From NCBI RefSeq assembly GCF_918797505.1, contig NC_092801.1, positions 36,882,517 through 36,946,516 of the forward strand: DNA of 64,000 bases, given 5' to 3'. A program made the position numbers and the translations under genes. This document shows positions 1 through 11,082 of this stretch, one piece after another; within the stretch, counting starts at the first letter, position 1; each line of letters starts with the position of its first letter. This DNA is from Bemisia tabaci. Taxonomy: Eukaryota > Arthropoda > Insecta > Hemiptera > Aleyrodidae. The notes beneath the pieces were generated by a model. That model searched no databases and was not told the DNA's origin. It saw only the letters and a program-made list of their open reading frames with translations.

Positions 1-66
1 TTTTGTGATCAAAAATTTTACGAGATAAAAAATAGTCATATTTTTTGTCATGATTTAAAGAATCGC

Positions 67-751
67 AACTTATTTTTCGGAAGAAAAACCAAGATCCCCT
101 CCTCGCAGGAAAACAATTTTTCCTCAAGGATCTTGCGAGAAAACCGCGGAGGTAAAAAGCACTGCAGGCTGATTGTTTTAAAACATTCACAAATTGCCAA
201 TCTGAGAGCTTGTAAGAAAATGTCAAACTCGTAAATGTTGTGCAAAAACGTCAACCTTTTCAAATAAAAACACATATTGTGATTAGAAATTTTGTACGAT
301 GAAAAATAGTCACATTTTTTGTCCGGATAATGACGACTTGAACCGATACTCAAAAGGAAGCTCACAACAGCCTTCTTAAACTGTAGTGTTAGCTGAAAGC
401 ATCTTCATAGTCGCGAGGCGGCAAAAACCGCAGATTGTCGAATGAATTACACTACAGTTAGGCGGTTCTAAGTTGGCGGGATAGCGGCGTTGAGATTGCG
501 CCCAGCCGGCCCAACATCCCACAGGAGCCGTCGCGAAACTCCCGAAAGAGCGGGCAGTCTTCCTCCGATCCCTGATCGCTCGCGGTGTGGTGAGCGCGTC
601 CCTTTCCGCCCGTCCCTTGTAACACACGTTTCCGCACACGTTTTTGCAGGATTAGTGATTTTTGCCTCCGCGGCTCTCTCGCGAGATCCTTGAGAAAAAC
701 ATTTTTTTCCTGCGAGGAGGGGATCTTGGTGTTTCTTTAGGAAAGTAAGTT
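67..751. mobile_element. Foldback element with ~85-bp terminal inverted repeats
   Basis: The sequence at 67-152 returns as a close reverse complement at 667-751, including AAGATCCCCTCCTCGCAGG read against CCTGCGAGGAGGGGATCTT. The interior (about 510 bp) has no convincing gene; its GC-rich right half (470-660) gives only short chance frames. A second, direct similarity links the start of the window (about 7-50) with 284-330, so the element or its target carries an older internal duplication. No target duplication could be assigned. The long arms and lack of a transposase suggest a non-autonomous foldback or MITE. Confidence 0.75.
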
Positions 752-981
752 GAGATTGTTTAATTTAATCCGTCTCATTGAGTCTAATTTGGCGGGTAAG
801 TTGGTTAAACGAAGTCTTGAATTCAATCAATCAAAAATTCTCTCCCGTTAGAAATTTATAGTTCGGAATAAATTTTTCAAACGACAAAAAAGTTATTACT
901 TTTTCTTCGTAAAAATTGTGTCTTATAGAAGAAGAAAACTTTCAACCTATTTTTCTCGGTTCATACTTAGTGCTACATGCT

Positions 982-984
<3 letters not shown>

Positions 985-1019
<35 letters not shown>
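985..1019. repeat. Poly-T tract, 35 bp
   Basis: Uninterrupted run of T inside an AT-rich, gene-free stretch (760-2640). It could be the tail of a retroposed sequence on the - strand, but no element body was recognised beside it. The rest of 760-2640 shows only scattered short T/A runs and no inverted repeat that I could see. Confidence 0.9.
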
Positions 1020-1023
<4 letters not shown>

Positions 1024-2729
1024 GACCACGAGAGCTACTTCTCTTCCGTTTACAGCTACTATCCTTGCTGGAGTCCTTAATTCAAATTTCCAAAAATTCT
1101 CTGTTTTTCAATTTTTCTTAATTTTTTTCATTTCTTCAAATTCTTCTCTTTTTCTTCCTTTCTTTCCTTCGTGTTTTTGTCATTTTCTTCAACATGTCTA
1201 CCCATTTCCTCTAATCCGAATTCTTTTCATCTGTAACGTGAATTCTGCCGAACTCGGCTCATGTCACAGCTGACTAGCTGTTTTAAAGTGAGTTAGCTTA
1301 TAAAATAGAATAATCCTGTGTTTCTTAGACGATGGAAAGTAACTTAATTCAAAAGTTGCGAGATCGACTCAAACAATTCCATTTTTACTTGCTCATGACT
1401 AAAATTCCTGTCTAAAACAGCGTATTATCAACAGATAGTCACCAAAATTATCGGTCATGAATGCCCAAGAATGTCGTGTTAAAAACAAAATTTTTGAGGG
1501 GAAATATTTTACTAACTAGACGATTTGTAGTCGTTCTCGTATGAATGAATGGAAATTTCTTTCAATGCTTGTCTTGCGTTCATTCCAAAATTATTATTGA
1601 AGAATTAAGGGATGTGCGTTAATTATTTTCGAATTGTCTTTAAATTTTACAAAAAAATCAGAAAGTAAGTTTTGCTAATTTTTTGGAAGGAAAGAATAGA
1701 TTTAGAATAGATAGAATTCTAGATTTAACTATTTTTCTTCATCAAATATTTTTCTTTGACAGCTTTAAATTTTCGAGAGTGCGAAACATGCTCCATTAGC
1801 AGAGTTTTGAAGTTAAGTATAGTGTTTTTTTTTAACCCTTTCCCGACATCATTTCCTATTTCTGTAAATTTTATGAGTTAGTGTATCATATTGCCAATGT
1901 AGAAACCATTTAAATCCATAATCTGGTTTGTGAAGTTTCCATGCAATATTTCAGCTCAAGAAAACCGAGCAATTTTTTTTCTTGAAGAGTAGCAATTCTT
2001 TTCTTGGCTCAACAATAGTGTGATTCAGAATACCTTATCAACTTAATGGTCACTGTTTTCCAACGAAAGAATATGGAGAACCTGCAATAGCTAAAAAAAA
2101 AGTATCTCACGGAGCGTTATTCCGTCTTAAAATTGTTTTTATCAACGAGAAACAAGATAAGCAAGGACAGGCACAAAGAATATTAAGCCATCCCCCTTCA
2201 CTTCAACCAAAAATATTGTGGAGAATAATTCCTCTAACTGTGGTGATGCAGAAAAACGAAACAAAAAATCCAAGAGTCACGATCTCTAGCAAACCTTTTA
2301 ATATGAATCTAATGAAGATTTAATTGAACTGTCAGTGACAGAGAGCTATGTCTTTTACAGCATTTTTACGACGGTTGAAGTGAATGGTCTGACACATCAT
2401 TTGCGGAAAAACTGCGCCTGTGACTGAATGCTACTTGTCAGGAGTAATTCGCATACTCGTTTTTCTCAAATTCTTACTTGCATTATTCTCAAAGAGATAT
2501 AATCTATAAACGTCAAGAGGAGCGCGAGTAAAAGAAAATATTAATGCAAATTTTGAACTCTCAATATTTAATCAAATTCCAATTTAAAATTCAAACTTTT
2601 TTTAAAGAAATACAAATATGCTAGCCGAGGTGATTTTTAATTTGGCTCATTTCGTCTATTCGAATCACTTAACGATGATTTGCGTCTCTCGCCCGTTGAG
2701 TTACGTGTGTTGGGTTATTGCCGTTGACG

Positions 2730-3012
2730 TTGTGTGCCCTTGACGTTGTGTCATTCCGTGTATTACACCAGGGCAAAAAAACGCCTTCAATCACACTTGA
2801 TACTGTGCAACACATCAGAGTTAGAATATTTGTATCAAAAAGTCGAACCAAACCTCAAGAGTGAGACTCCATTCAGCGTCGTATTGCCGCATGCCGTGGC
2901 GTTGTGCCATTCCGAGTGTTACACCAGGGAAACAAACGCCTTCAATCACGATTGATACTGTGCAACACACGGGAGTTAAAATATTTGTATCACAGAATTG
3001 AACCAAGCGTTA
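2730..3012 (+). repeat. Two tandem ~156-bp units of a dispersed repeat
   Basis: The motif CGCCTTCAATCAC followed by TTGATACTGTGCAACACA occurs at about 2783 and again 156 bp later, with matching sequence on both sides, including the segment reading ATATTTGTATCA. A third relative lies at 50650-50780, and shorter relatives containing the GATACTGTGCAACAC core lie inside the O elements (about 40460, 47670, 58250, 58850). Short frames cross the units but are not kept open between copies. Confidence 0.7.
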
Positions 3013-3109
3013 AGTGTAACACTTTATTATTTAAAATTGCTGACGATCTCAAAATAGTTCAGATCGGTTCTCAGGCTTTCTCTTTGGATCAATAAGGGTG
3101 TCAACCGTC

Positions 3110-3370
3110 AGTTATACTGGAAAAACAGGAAAATATCAGGAAATTCTATGCTATCAGGAAAAATCCGGAAATTCGGTCATGGATCAGGTAATACTGAGTG
3201 TATCCAGCAATTGTCAAGCAATTTTCCAACTTTTCATTCATTTTATTAAATATGCTGATTTTTTTAAATCAAACGAGTGTCAATTTAGTCGCGCATAAAA
3301 TCAGAAAATCTCGTCAAAAATATCAAGAAAAATCAGGAAATTATCACGCAAATTCAAAATTAAATTTCAA
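3110..3370. repeat. Degenerate TCAGGAAA-rich simple repeat
   Basis: The words TCAGGAAA and ATCAGGAAATT recur several times over 250 bp. The open frames across this stretch follow from the repeat. No similarity to a protein family was seen. Confidence 0.4.
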
Positions 3371-3840
3371 TAGACATTTTGCACCATTCAGCGCTTTTAG
3401 CGACTTTAAAACATACTGTTCATAAAATCCTCCTACAATTCCATCTTAAGACAACTGAAATTTTCATTGTCCAAATGAAAATTTCATTGCCTGATTGTTG
3501 AAACAAGAATCTCATCGGGACCTTTGAAATTCCAGTTTTCCCAATAATAAATCCGATGAGGAGAAATTTTCAAGACAAAGATTTTCCTCTCATGGATGTA
3601 CGTGCTACACAGAGAAAAAGAGAACTTTGAGCAGCAGTGAGGATAGTGCAAAATATCATACACGCGCATGGCCCGATCTTTTGAGCTGCGTCAGGTGTTA
3701 CGGGATTATAGAGCGACGGTGTGAAGAAGTTTGAGGTCCCAAGACATCAGTAATCCGACCATAGTGGACATGGGGAACTTAGACTTATCTTAGTGCCAGA
3801 TTGGGCCGAATATTTAATTGATTCGTGGAATGAGTATATA

Positions 3841-4525
3841 AGGCCTTGTCTCCACGGGCCGTTTCACGAGATTTGTCCCAGGGAAAAATCCCACTTACGA
3901 AGTTGGGAAAAATATCGAGTTGATCAATATTTTTCCCAGCACCAAGTATGGTCATTTTACCCTCAGGACCCACTGAGAGAAGAAGAAGAAGTGGAAACGA
4001 ATTATGCGATATTTTGTTGATTACTCCATTGTTCATGTTTGTTTAGTTAAAATAATGTGTCCAATTGTCAATTGAGTGCAATTCGTCGTTTTCTTCACGA
4101 AAGAACGCAACTCCATTTCAATGTTGTAAAATTTCTCCCTCGCAAATTGCATATAATCAAGAGAATTTTGGGCATTTCTAACTGAAAATGTCACTGATTT
4201 TTCCTTAGATTCCGTGTAAAAATCAGACAAATTTTTGACAAAATTGCACGGGTAAAATTTGGTAAAATGAAGTAAATTGTTTGAGTCAATTTGGCAACCT
4301 TGGGATGGAGTAACGTTCTTTCGTGCGGGAGACGACGAATTATTATTTTAATCCCGGTTAAATACTCGACTTTAATTAAGTTATCTTCCCGCGCAAACTA
4401 GTCGCAGGACCGTATGAGCCTTGTCCCGTGGAGACTGTAACTGGGAAAAATCCAAGAAGTTTCATTCCTGCGATTCGAACTTGGGAAAAATCCCATGAAA
4501 ACGTCCTGTGGAGACGAGGCCTTAT
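3841..4525. mobile_element. Family A transposon (copy 1), split by a family B insertion
   Basis: The outer ends are AGGCCTTGTCTCCACGGG at 3841 and, in reverse complement, CCTGTGGAGACGAGGCCT ending at 4525; the flanks TATA on each side may be the target duplication. The body matches the copy at 48487-48923 closely until position 4083, where a 254-bp family B element enters, and resumes after it. No coding capacity was seen, so this is a non-autonomous DNA transposon. Confidence 0.75.
4084..4337. mobile_element. Family B MITE nested in family A, AATT target duplication
   Basis: The terminal inverted repeats begin CGTCGTTTTC and end in GACGACG, with further complementarity inside (CACGAAAGAACG against CGTTCTTTCGTG). 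AATT flanks both sides (4080-4083 and 4338-4341). The unoccupied family A copy at 48487 has one AATT at the same place (48718-48721). This is direct evidence of insertion and fixes both ends to the base. Confidence 0.85.
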
Positions 4526-4539
4526 AAACATAAATTGGT

Positions 4540-5470
4540 GGTCATACAATCATAGCGAAGGTGACGTAATGACTTTGCATCACGTAGAATATCTTCACTG
4601 AAGAGGGAAAAATCACCTTGGTAGTGATTGTATGATTTCATCAGCTTGTCCTTGATTTGAACGTGTGTCCGTTGATTACTGCACGGAAAGAAAAGTGTGA
4701 GGGGTTATCCCCCAAAACTGTTCTACTACTCAAATTTGTTGGATGATATGGACGTTTCCAATTAATTTTAGTAACACCGCAACTCAAGTTGGGGTAGTAC
4801 CGCAACATTTAGGTTAGTAGGAAATTCATTTCTAACAACACAATTTCAGCAAGCCACGACCTAGGGCAAAATCCGTGAACTGTAATGCAATATTTTGCAC
4901 TCTACTGCATTGAAAGTAAAGTAAAACACTCGCAAATCATTCTTTTAGACACTGGGAAGAGTTTTTCGTCGGAATATCAAAATCCGATTTTTTCGATCCA
5001 ACTCGACGAAAATCGCCGTACTGATAAGTTTGTCTCTATGCAACATTGAATTCACACACTAGTAAATTTGTTGCGCGTGTCATAAAATCGAGTCTCTGTG
5101 ATTTCACGTGTGTAGATTAGCGGTACATTCAATAGAAAGTGATCCCAATGTTTCATTTTCTGAGGCAAATACGGGGGAGGGGGGGATAAGGTGTGAGCAA
5201 TCCCTTAGAATCCTTTTTCTGCGATTTTTTCTAATTTACGAGGAACATTGTTGAGTCCCTCGGAAGAGTAGAGATCTCGGATCCAAGCTCACGTAAAGTA
5301 ATTAATTTTTGAGTCATACTTACAACACGATAATCTCTTCTCCAGTGGGTTCCTGGTTCTCATAAACAGACGTGCCATGTCTCGCTCGGGTTATTCGATT
5401 TTCAGTTACTGATTGAAACCGTCGTTGAAGAAGTATTAAATGGTTGGATTTACTATAAACATAGTTTTAT
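4540..5470. other. Gene-free stretch without recognised repeat
   Basis: AT-rich sequence with a short G run near 5174. No long frame, no clear inverted repeat and no match to the families named here was noticed. Confidence 0.4.
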
Positions 5471-5482
5471 ATTGCATATTTC

Positions 5483-5790
5483 GTCGTTTTCCTCACGGAG
5501 AAATGAAACTGCATTTCAATGTTGCCAAGTTTCATCTCGCAAATTGCATTTTTACAAGGGAAATCTTTAAAATGTTAAACTAAAATTTTCTCTGATTTTC
5601 TCTCTGATTTCGAGCAAAGATCAGAAAAATTTTGGAAATAAATTTGAATTTTTTTTTGAATTTTCAAAGACATCCACACAAACGGTAAAAAATTAAATTT
5701 CCCAATTAAATTGATGTAGCTTGATTCCTTTCTGCTAAACGCAGTCGCTTTAATGGGATTGAACGAGGTGCATAATTTTCGATGTTTCTG
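5483..5790. mobile_element. Degenerate family B copy with a family G fragment
   Basis: The left end (CGTCGTTTTCCTCACGG) and the next ~60 bp follow family B (CATTTCAATGTTGCCAAG). The right half contains a family G end (TTGATTCCTTTCTGCTAAACG at about 5722) and then CTGACGGAGAAATTAAATTGA, which resembles the start of a B right arm. The copy is old and its outer right border is uncertain. Confidence 0.45.
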
Positions 5791-6342
5791 ACGGAGAAAT
5801 TAAATTGATCTTAATGAAAAATATTAGGTTGCGGTGCTAAATTTGGCAAAGATACCGGGGTAACTCCTCGGTACTCGGGGAGAGAAACTGAAAAGATAAT
5901 TAATCTGAGAAGAAAATAATTCCTGTCGCCCGAGAGGAAAAAAGTTTCGCAGCTAAGCTTTTGAAACTGTGAAACAATGATTAGGTTGTTAGAATGCTTG
6001 TCTCCGGTAGACCAGCCCCAACAAAAGGGACAATGTTTTCCGATAGAATGAATATCCGCGTCGCAATAATGGTCAACCGTAAGATCAAAGGTCACCGGTG
6101 ACCCATCCACTTCCGCCCCTCCTCCAATCATCCACCGTCCTTACAAAGCAGGCACTTAACAAGAGCCTTCATTTAAAAACTAATACCAAACGCACAACAT
6201 CCATGCCCGTATGGTTGCATCTCATTTGGACCGTGCTAAGCAGAAAGGAACCAAGCCACATCAGCTAATGCCAAATGTGACGGGGTAATTTAATTTTTTA
6301 CTAGAGATTGTTTATGCGGAATCTTTTGAAAATTATAAGGAA

Positions 6343-6745
6343 CTAGGGGGCAATACCCCCTGGCCGCAACGCGGACCAACCCCTCAGAGGGCGCTTAAAT
6401 AAAAACCTTATCTAAAAAAACCCTTACATAAAAAACCTCGGTCCTGTTTCCAAAATCTGACTACAGCGGGCTTATTTGGGGAATATCACCCGTCGATAAC
6501 CGCAAAAATAATGAAAATCGGCTTAACGTAAAACGATCAAACGAACTATGACAAAAAATAAACAAATATTTTGTTAAAATGGGAGAATTCGCAACTTTAC
6601 CACGTAAAATAAAAAAAAATCTGGGTTATATTTTCAAAATCTGAATAATGAAGGCTCATCTAGAGGCAATTGCCTGTCGATAGCTGCAAAAATTATGAAA
6701 ATCGGCTCGGTAAAACGCTGAAACTGAGCGTTACCAGATACGCAA
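6343..6745. mobile_element. Helitron-like fragment with a string of small hairpins
   Basis: The insertion begins CTAGGGGGCAATACCCCCTG, followed by GGCCGCAACGCGGACC and AACCCCTCAGAGGGCGCTT, a row of short GC-rich hairpins. A close relative of this head lies at 27418-27468. Behind it are two direct repeats of about 80 bp (about 6432-6530 and 6645-6715) that share GCAAAAAT.ATGAAAATCGGCT. Hairpin strings of this kind occur in insect rolling-circle elements as far as I recall; the assignment is inference and the right border is approximate. Confidence 0.4.
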
Positions 6746-6903
6746 ATTTAGGAGGTCTCGGAGCATATAGTAAAGATTCGCTTAGTACTGTGCAGAAAAT
6801 TCACTGAAATTTACATACAAATTCGCAGTACCATTTTCTTGTAGAAAATTAAATTGCCCAATTGAATTTGGCAATAGTTGATGCGGCTTGGTTCCTTTCT
6901 GCA

Positions 6904-7318
6904 CACTGAAAAAAAATTCTCGGCGTTTTTACCAAGGTCCGTTGGTACCTTTACCATCTCACTTTTTTTTACCAATTATTGGTAATTTTACCTAGACAAA
7001 CTGGTAAGCTTACCTAAAAACCTGTATTTTTAATGTTTTTTTCAGGTAAGAATACCACTTTTATTGGTAATCAATTCCCGGTGACTTTGCCATTTTATCT
7101 CGGTAATTCTACCGCAGTCGATAAAAAATATTAGCGTTTTTACCAAGGTCCAGTAAAATTACCGGGAAAGTTCAATAATATTACTGAGATTTCTCGGTAA
7201 AATTACCAATTCCATAAATGGTCATTTTACCAAGAAAAAACTAGGATCAAATAGAACCCTGAATTCTTGGTAATTTTACCCTTTTCTTGGTAAATACACC
7301 GAGATTTTTATTTCAGTG
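6904..7318. mobile_element. Family S palindromic MITE (CACTG ends), CA target duplication
   Basis: It starts CACTGAAAAAAAATTCTCGG and ends CCGAGATTTTTATTTCAGTG. The interior is built from many copies of GGTAATTTTACC and TTACCAA in both orientations, so much of the 415 bp can fold back on itself. CA flanks both ends (6902-6903 and 7319-7320), and removing the element restores the family G arm. It shares its termini with families F and M. Confidence 0.75.
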
Positions 7319-7420
7319 CATAACGGGGTCCATTTTGCATCTCTGTTTTCATCTTGTACAACGAGCAGAGCGGCGTTCTCCATCCGCACTTCATTCCGCA
7401 ATGGTCACTCATGATAAATT

Positions 7421-7542
7421 GGACGTATTTCTATCAAACGGGACTATGTGCATTATGAAGTGAGCCCTGTTATGCATGTATTCTTATGGGTCTCAGGGCT
7501 CATGTCTTAATGCACATAGTTCCGTTTGACAGAAATACGTCC
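7421..7542. mobile_element. Family C palindrome (copy 1)
   Basis: GGACGTATTTCTATCAAACG on the left pairs with the reverse complement at 7523-7542. The whole 122 bp is close to one hairpin with a short centre (TGCATGTATTCTTATGG). AATT flanks both sides. A transcript of either strand would form a long stem. Confidence 0.8.
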
Positions 7543-7843
7543 AATTAGGTACTTTGATGCACAAAATCATCGATGTATTTTGAGCACGTAAGCAAACGAT
7601 TTTACCATGATATGGGAGAATGATACTATATTCCTTTCATCAAGTTGCAGGATAAATTCATGCCGATTCGCTGACACGTGTAATTTATATAATTTTCCAA
7701 GAAATTTACCGACGGAAGTTGTTTCTGAACAACACTCGAGCCGCATTTGAGTGAAGTTTTAATTAGCTTGCTCAAAACGAAGAGGAGTTTATTCCTTGGA
7801 TTTTTTACGCTCATGGAGTGAGTGCTGAATACGCTCTTCATTT

Positions 7844-7919
7844 GGACGTATTTATGCCGAAAGGAACTATGTTACATGCAGATCCTATGCACATAGTTCC
7901 TTTTAGCATAAATACGTCC
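7844..7919. mobile_element. Family C palindrome, shortened (copy 2)
   Basis: The ends are GGACGTATTTATGCC and its complement ending in AATACGTCC. The centre is only ~20 bp (GTTACATGCAGATCCTATGC), so this is a shorter variant of the same family lying 300 bp from copy 1. Confidence 0.75.
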
Positions 7920-7998
7920 GTTTCTCCTCGCAACGGAATGTTTCTTCTAACTTTCAGAGAATCGGTAAAAGGACGAAACAAAACTCGTGTCTCCATTT

Positions 7999-8115
7999 GG
8001 ACGCATTTCTGTCAAACGGAACTATGTGCATTATGGCGTGAGCCCTGTTATGGATGTATTCTCATGGGTCTCAGGGCTCATGTGTTAATGCACGTAGTTC
8101 CGTTTGATAGAAATA
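7999..8115. mobile_element. Family C palindrome (copy 3)
   Basis: GGACGCATTTCTGTCAAACG begins the left arm and CGTTTGATAGAAATATTT closes the right. The centre (GAGCCCTGTTATG and CTCAGGGCTC) matches copies 1 and 5. The last few bases of the right arm are degenerate. Confidence 0.7.
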
Positions 8116-8255
8116 TTTCAAATATTTAATATTATTAGTAATATAGAAATAATTCAATGTCATAGAAAGTCGTGGTGCGTGCATCTACTTGCTGATAGAT
8201 ATACATATGCATGGTTTTAAAACATGGATTGGGAGGTCATCGAACCATAAATCTA

Positions 8256-9068
8256 CAGTGGATATCGGATATAACGACCTTGAAGGGACCAGCCATATTC
8301 GGTCGTTATAGCCGATAGTCGTTATAACCGATAGTGGAATTTTTACGCACGTACCCTATGTTAAAGAGCTGAGAACAAGGCTGTGCTGTAGGTGGGATTC
8401 CAGAGCCCGGTGAATTTTGCTGCTGATTCATTATCTCTTCAGTAACACCTTTGTTTATTAGCTTTATCTAATTTTATTTGAATTGAATATTTATTTAATT
8501 CATTTGTTTTTTTATTTTTTTATTCTAGGACTAATTTTAATTAAAACACTTTGTTTGAATTTGTAAAAACAAGGTATTTTATAATATTGAGATTACATGC
8601 ACTACACACTACATTATGTTTGCTATACATATGCGCAATACCGAAGAAGTATAAAACTTCTAATTTGAATAATAGTCCGTGATTTTTTTTTTGCTTCACA
8701 ATTGTGTTCGCGTACCCTTTTTGTAACGTTCTATGGACCGAGCGTAAAGTGTGATAAAGTGGAATCGTTCCATTCTGGGTTCAAAATTAGGAATTTTTGA
8801 ACAGTTGTGATGACTTCTAGGGCGTCTGGAAACGAGATCCTCTCCTCTTCGGCCTCTGTTGCTGTCGCTCAGGTCGTTATAACCGATGACCACATCTGTT
8901 GGGACGCGAAAACTCCGTCGCTATGACCGATATGTCGTTATATGCGATGTCGTTATAACCGATACATAAATACATTGAATGAATGGGATTTCAGCCGGGA
9001 CCGACCAGTTTACGTCGTTATGCCCGATATGTCGTTATAACCGATGTCGTTATATCCGATATCCACTG
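8256..9068. mobile_element. pogo/Tigger-like (Tc1/mariner clan) MITE, TA target duplication
   Basis: The perfect terminal repeat CAGTGGATATCGGATATAAC (continuing GAC) appears at 8256 and, in reverse complement, ends at 9068. TA flanks both sides (8254-8255 and 9069-9070). Inside both ends are several further copies of GTCGTTATAACCGAT and its complement, forming subterminal arrays (8300-8340 and 8872-9060). Termini of the form CAGT...ATAACGA with a TA duplication are typical of pogo/Tigger elements. The 813-bp body has no transposase frame. Confidence 0.85.
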
Positions 9069-9662
9069 TAATTGTTGTTGTTAAGCCCAATTCACAATAT
9101 TACATTTTTCTTTCGACACTTTTCCTTGGATAATTTTTGCGGTTTGGACGCGCAGCCCTTGAAAAATCTTTAAAATTTCATGGAAAATTATATTTCATCG
9201 TTCAGCAAAATGAAATTTCATTTTTCATCCCTGGACTATAAACATATAACTCTACTCAAAGGTGCAACGCTTGGAAAGACGTCCCTCGTGTAGGGGTCGT
9301 GAGACGAGGACCGAAAAAGATCGCGGGGGGGTGGTGATAAGGGAGGGGGGTGAGCGATGCGACTGCCGCGGGATCTGGCCAGGTAATTAAAACTTGGCAA
9401 TGGATCTGGGCTCCAGTGCTTTGGCCCACCGAGGGGGGGTTGGTGTTCCGGCCGAGTGCGCTGGCAAGAAAACCCCTAGACCGAAATCCGAATACGACTG
9501 TAGTCTTATCTTCCAGCAGCAGTCCCATCGTGACGCAGTCGGGGAACGGGATAGTGCCATAGTATCTTTTTGATGCGCTAAGAAGAACGGATCATTCTCC
9601 AGAACAAATTTTAATCAAAGAGAAAAAATCCTTAAAAATGAGATGTTAAAAATCGGAGATTT

Positions 9663-10100
9663 CGTCGTTTTCTGGGCGAAGAAGTGAAACTCCATTCTGC
9701 CGTGCTAAGGAAAAACGCCGTATGAGCATTCAACAGTTGCCAAATTTCCCACGATAAAGTGTTCATTCTTGTGGAAAGTTATAAATATTTTTCCTTGACA
9801 GTTTCAGGAAATTTAGGCGGAATTGCAAACAAAATTATCTGAAAAATTGGAAGGAAAATATTCGTATGTTTACCTGGAAATTCGTGTTTTATCAAAGGAA
9901 ATTTGCCAAAGCCTGAAGGTTCATACGGCGTTTTTCCTTAGCACGGCAGTATTCCAAGGTTGCCAAATTGACTCGAATGATTATTTTTTTTACAAGAAAG
10001 TACTTGCGCAATCTTTGTCCGAAAGTCTGATTTTTGCAGACTAGCAGAGGATATATCAGTGAAATTTTCATGAAAAAATGTCCAAGATTCTACTGATAAA
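9663..10100. mobile_element. Family B copy interrupted by family D
   Basis: CGTCGTTTTCTGGGCGAAG opens a family B arm. The arm stops at 9696 where D copy 1 starts, and resumes at 9950 with ATTCCAAGGTTGCCAAATTG, matching the intact B copy at 56037 (which reads ATTCCAAGTTTGCCAAATTG). The right end is not clear because another half D end follows. Confidence 0.55.
9697..9949. mobile_element. Family D MITE (copy 1), nested in family B
   Basis: Terminal repeats CTGCCGTGCTAAGGAAAAAC and the complement ending GCACGGCAG bound 253 bp. This is one of the cleanest copies of the most abundant family here. The usual pattern is CTGCCGTGCTAAGGAAAAAC, GCCGTATGA, a 20-bp stretch around GTTGCCAAATTTCC, an AT-rich centre and the mirror image. 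The flanks are CATT and TATT. Confidence 0.85.
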
Positions 10101-10104
10101 TACG

Positions 10105-10187
10105 TTCCCCAGGAAATTCGTGTTTTATCAAAGGGTATTTGGCAACACCTGAAAGTTTATACGGCGTTTTTCTTTAGCGCGGCAGTA
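10105..10187. mobile_element. Family D right half (solo end)
   Basis: The sequence GGCAACACCTGAAAGTTTATACG to TTAGCGCGGCAG matches a D right arm, but no left arm is nearby apart from copy 1. It may be a truncated copy or the product of recombination with copy 1. Confidence 0.6.
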
Positions 10188-10620
10188 TTGTTTGACGCAG
10201 GTGATTTAAATGAACGAAGGAGGTAAGTATTAGACTAACTAACCGCAACGTAGAAGAGACCCTTTGGTTAGTCAATCATTTCTCCCTTCGATCTATAACA
10301 ACCACCCGTCTTAACTAACAGGATCACTCGACTTTATTTGTCTCTATTGGTTTGTCTATCAATTTCGATAAGTAGCGTGCGTTGCTCTATTCAATAACGA
10401 AGCAGCAATACAAATGGCGGAGGAGCGCACTCATCACTCATTGCCGCATGGACGCGATGAAACCCAAAACGCCTTCAATTTTACGGTATGCAACACGGAC
10501 ATCCTTCGAACACGAATAGTTGCATCCAGTATAAAGGGATCCCAGATCCACATTGTCAGATTTCGCAACAGCGTGTCGTGATTGGCTGGCAGCTAGTATG
10601 ACGATCCGGAGTGAGTGACG

Positions 10621-10636
10621 AGGGGGGGGGGGGGGG
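10621..10636. repeat. Poly-G run
   Basis: A run of about 16 G near the start of a GC-rich island (10600-11060). Such runs are prone to sequencing error. The island itself gives a short + strand frame starting at 10611, which is not kept as a gene because it has no recognisable domain. Confidence 0.7.
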
Positions 10637-10826
10637 CGGAAAAGGAAGTGAACGGCGGATGCGGGCCGCCATAAACAACGGAAAGGCGGTCATGTGGGCC
10701 GACGTCCGCTCGTCAGAAGCGCGTCGCTTTTACGGCTCTTTAAAAACTATCGGCCGGGTAAAACTTCGAGGCAGTTTCGAATATTCATCGAGCGGCTGCC
10801 CCGCGCCTCGGATAACGACCCGTGAA

Positions 10827-10958
10827 TTGCGATGTATCGATTGTTATGCCATCTAAACCTATGGTAAAGAATCGATTATTAAGGTGTTCACTACGAACAC
10901 CCTATTCATCGATCCTTTTCCATAGGTTTAAATGGCATAACAATCGATAAATCGCAAA
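10827..10958. mobile_element. Palindrome J (copy 1)
   Basis: ATTGCGATGTATCGATTG is answered by CAATCGATAAATCGCAA, and CCTATGGTAAAGAATCG by CATAGGTTTAAATGGC. The centre is GGTGTTCACTACGAACACC, itself a perfect small hairpin. A diverged relative lies at 50466-50603 with the same centre. Confidence 0.7.
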
Positions 10959-11082
10959 GCACGCCACGCCAGCCCACTGATAACGACCTTCGCGACGGCC
11001 GCGTCGATTTTTCACCAATTGGAACGATACTCGCCCCGTGACTCGTCAGGCCTGTTCGCTAGGGTGTCCCATTTTTGAGGGA

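Larger units (their letters stand above)
6228..7332. mobile_element. Family G transposon carrying two later insertions
   Basis: The left end reads GGACCGTGCTAAGCAGAAAG and the right end, after an interruption, reads TTGGTTCCTTTCTG then AACGGGGTCC. ATTT flanks the element on both sides (6224-6227 and about 7332-7335). Compared with the compact copies at 17915-18169 and 51172-51419, this copy has a ~400-450 bp insertion after 6342 and the S element (6904-7318) in its right arm. No transposase gene is present. Confidence 0.7.
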
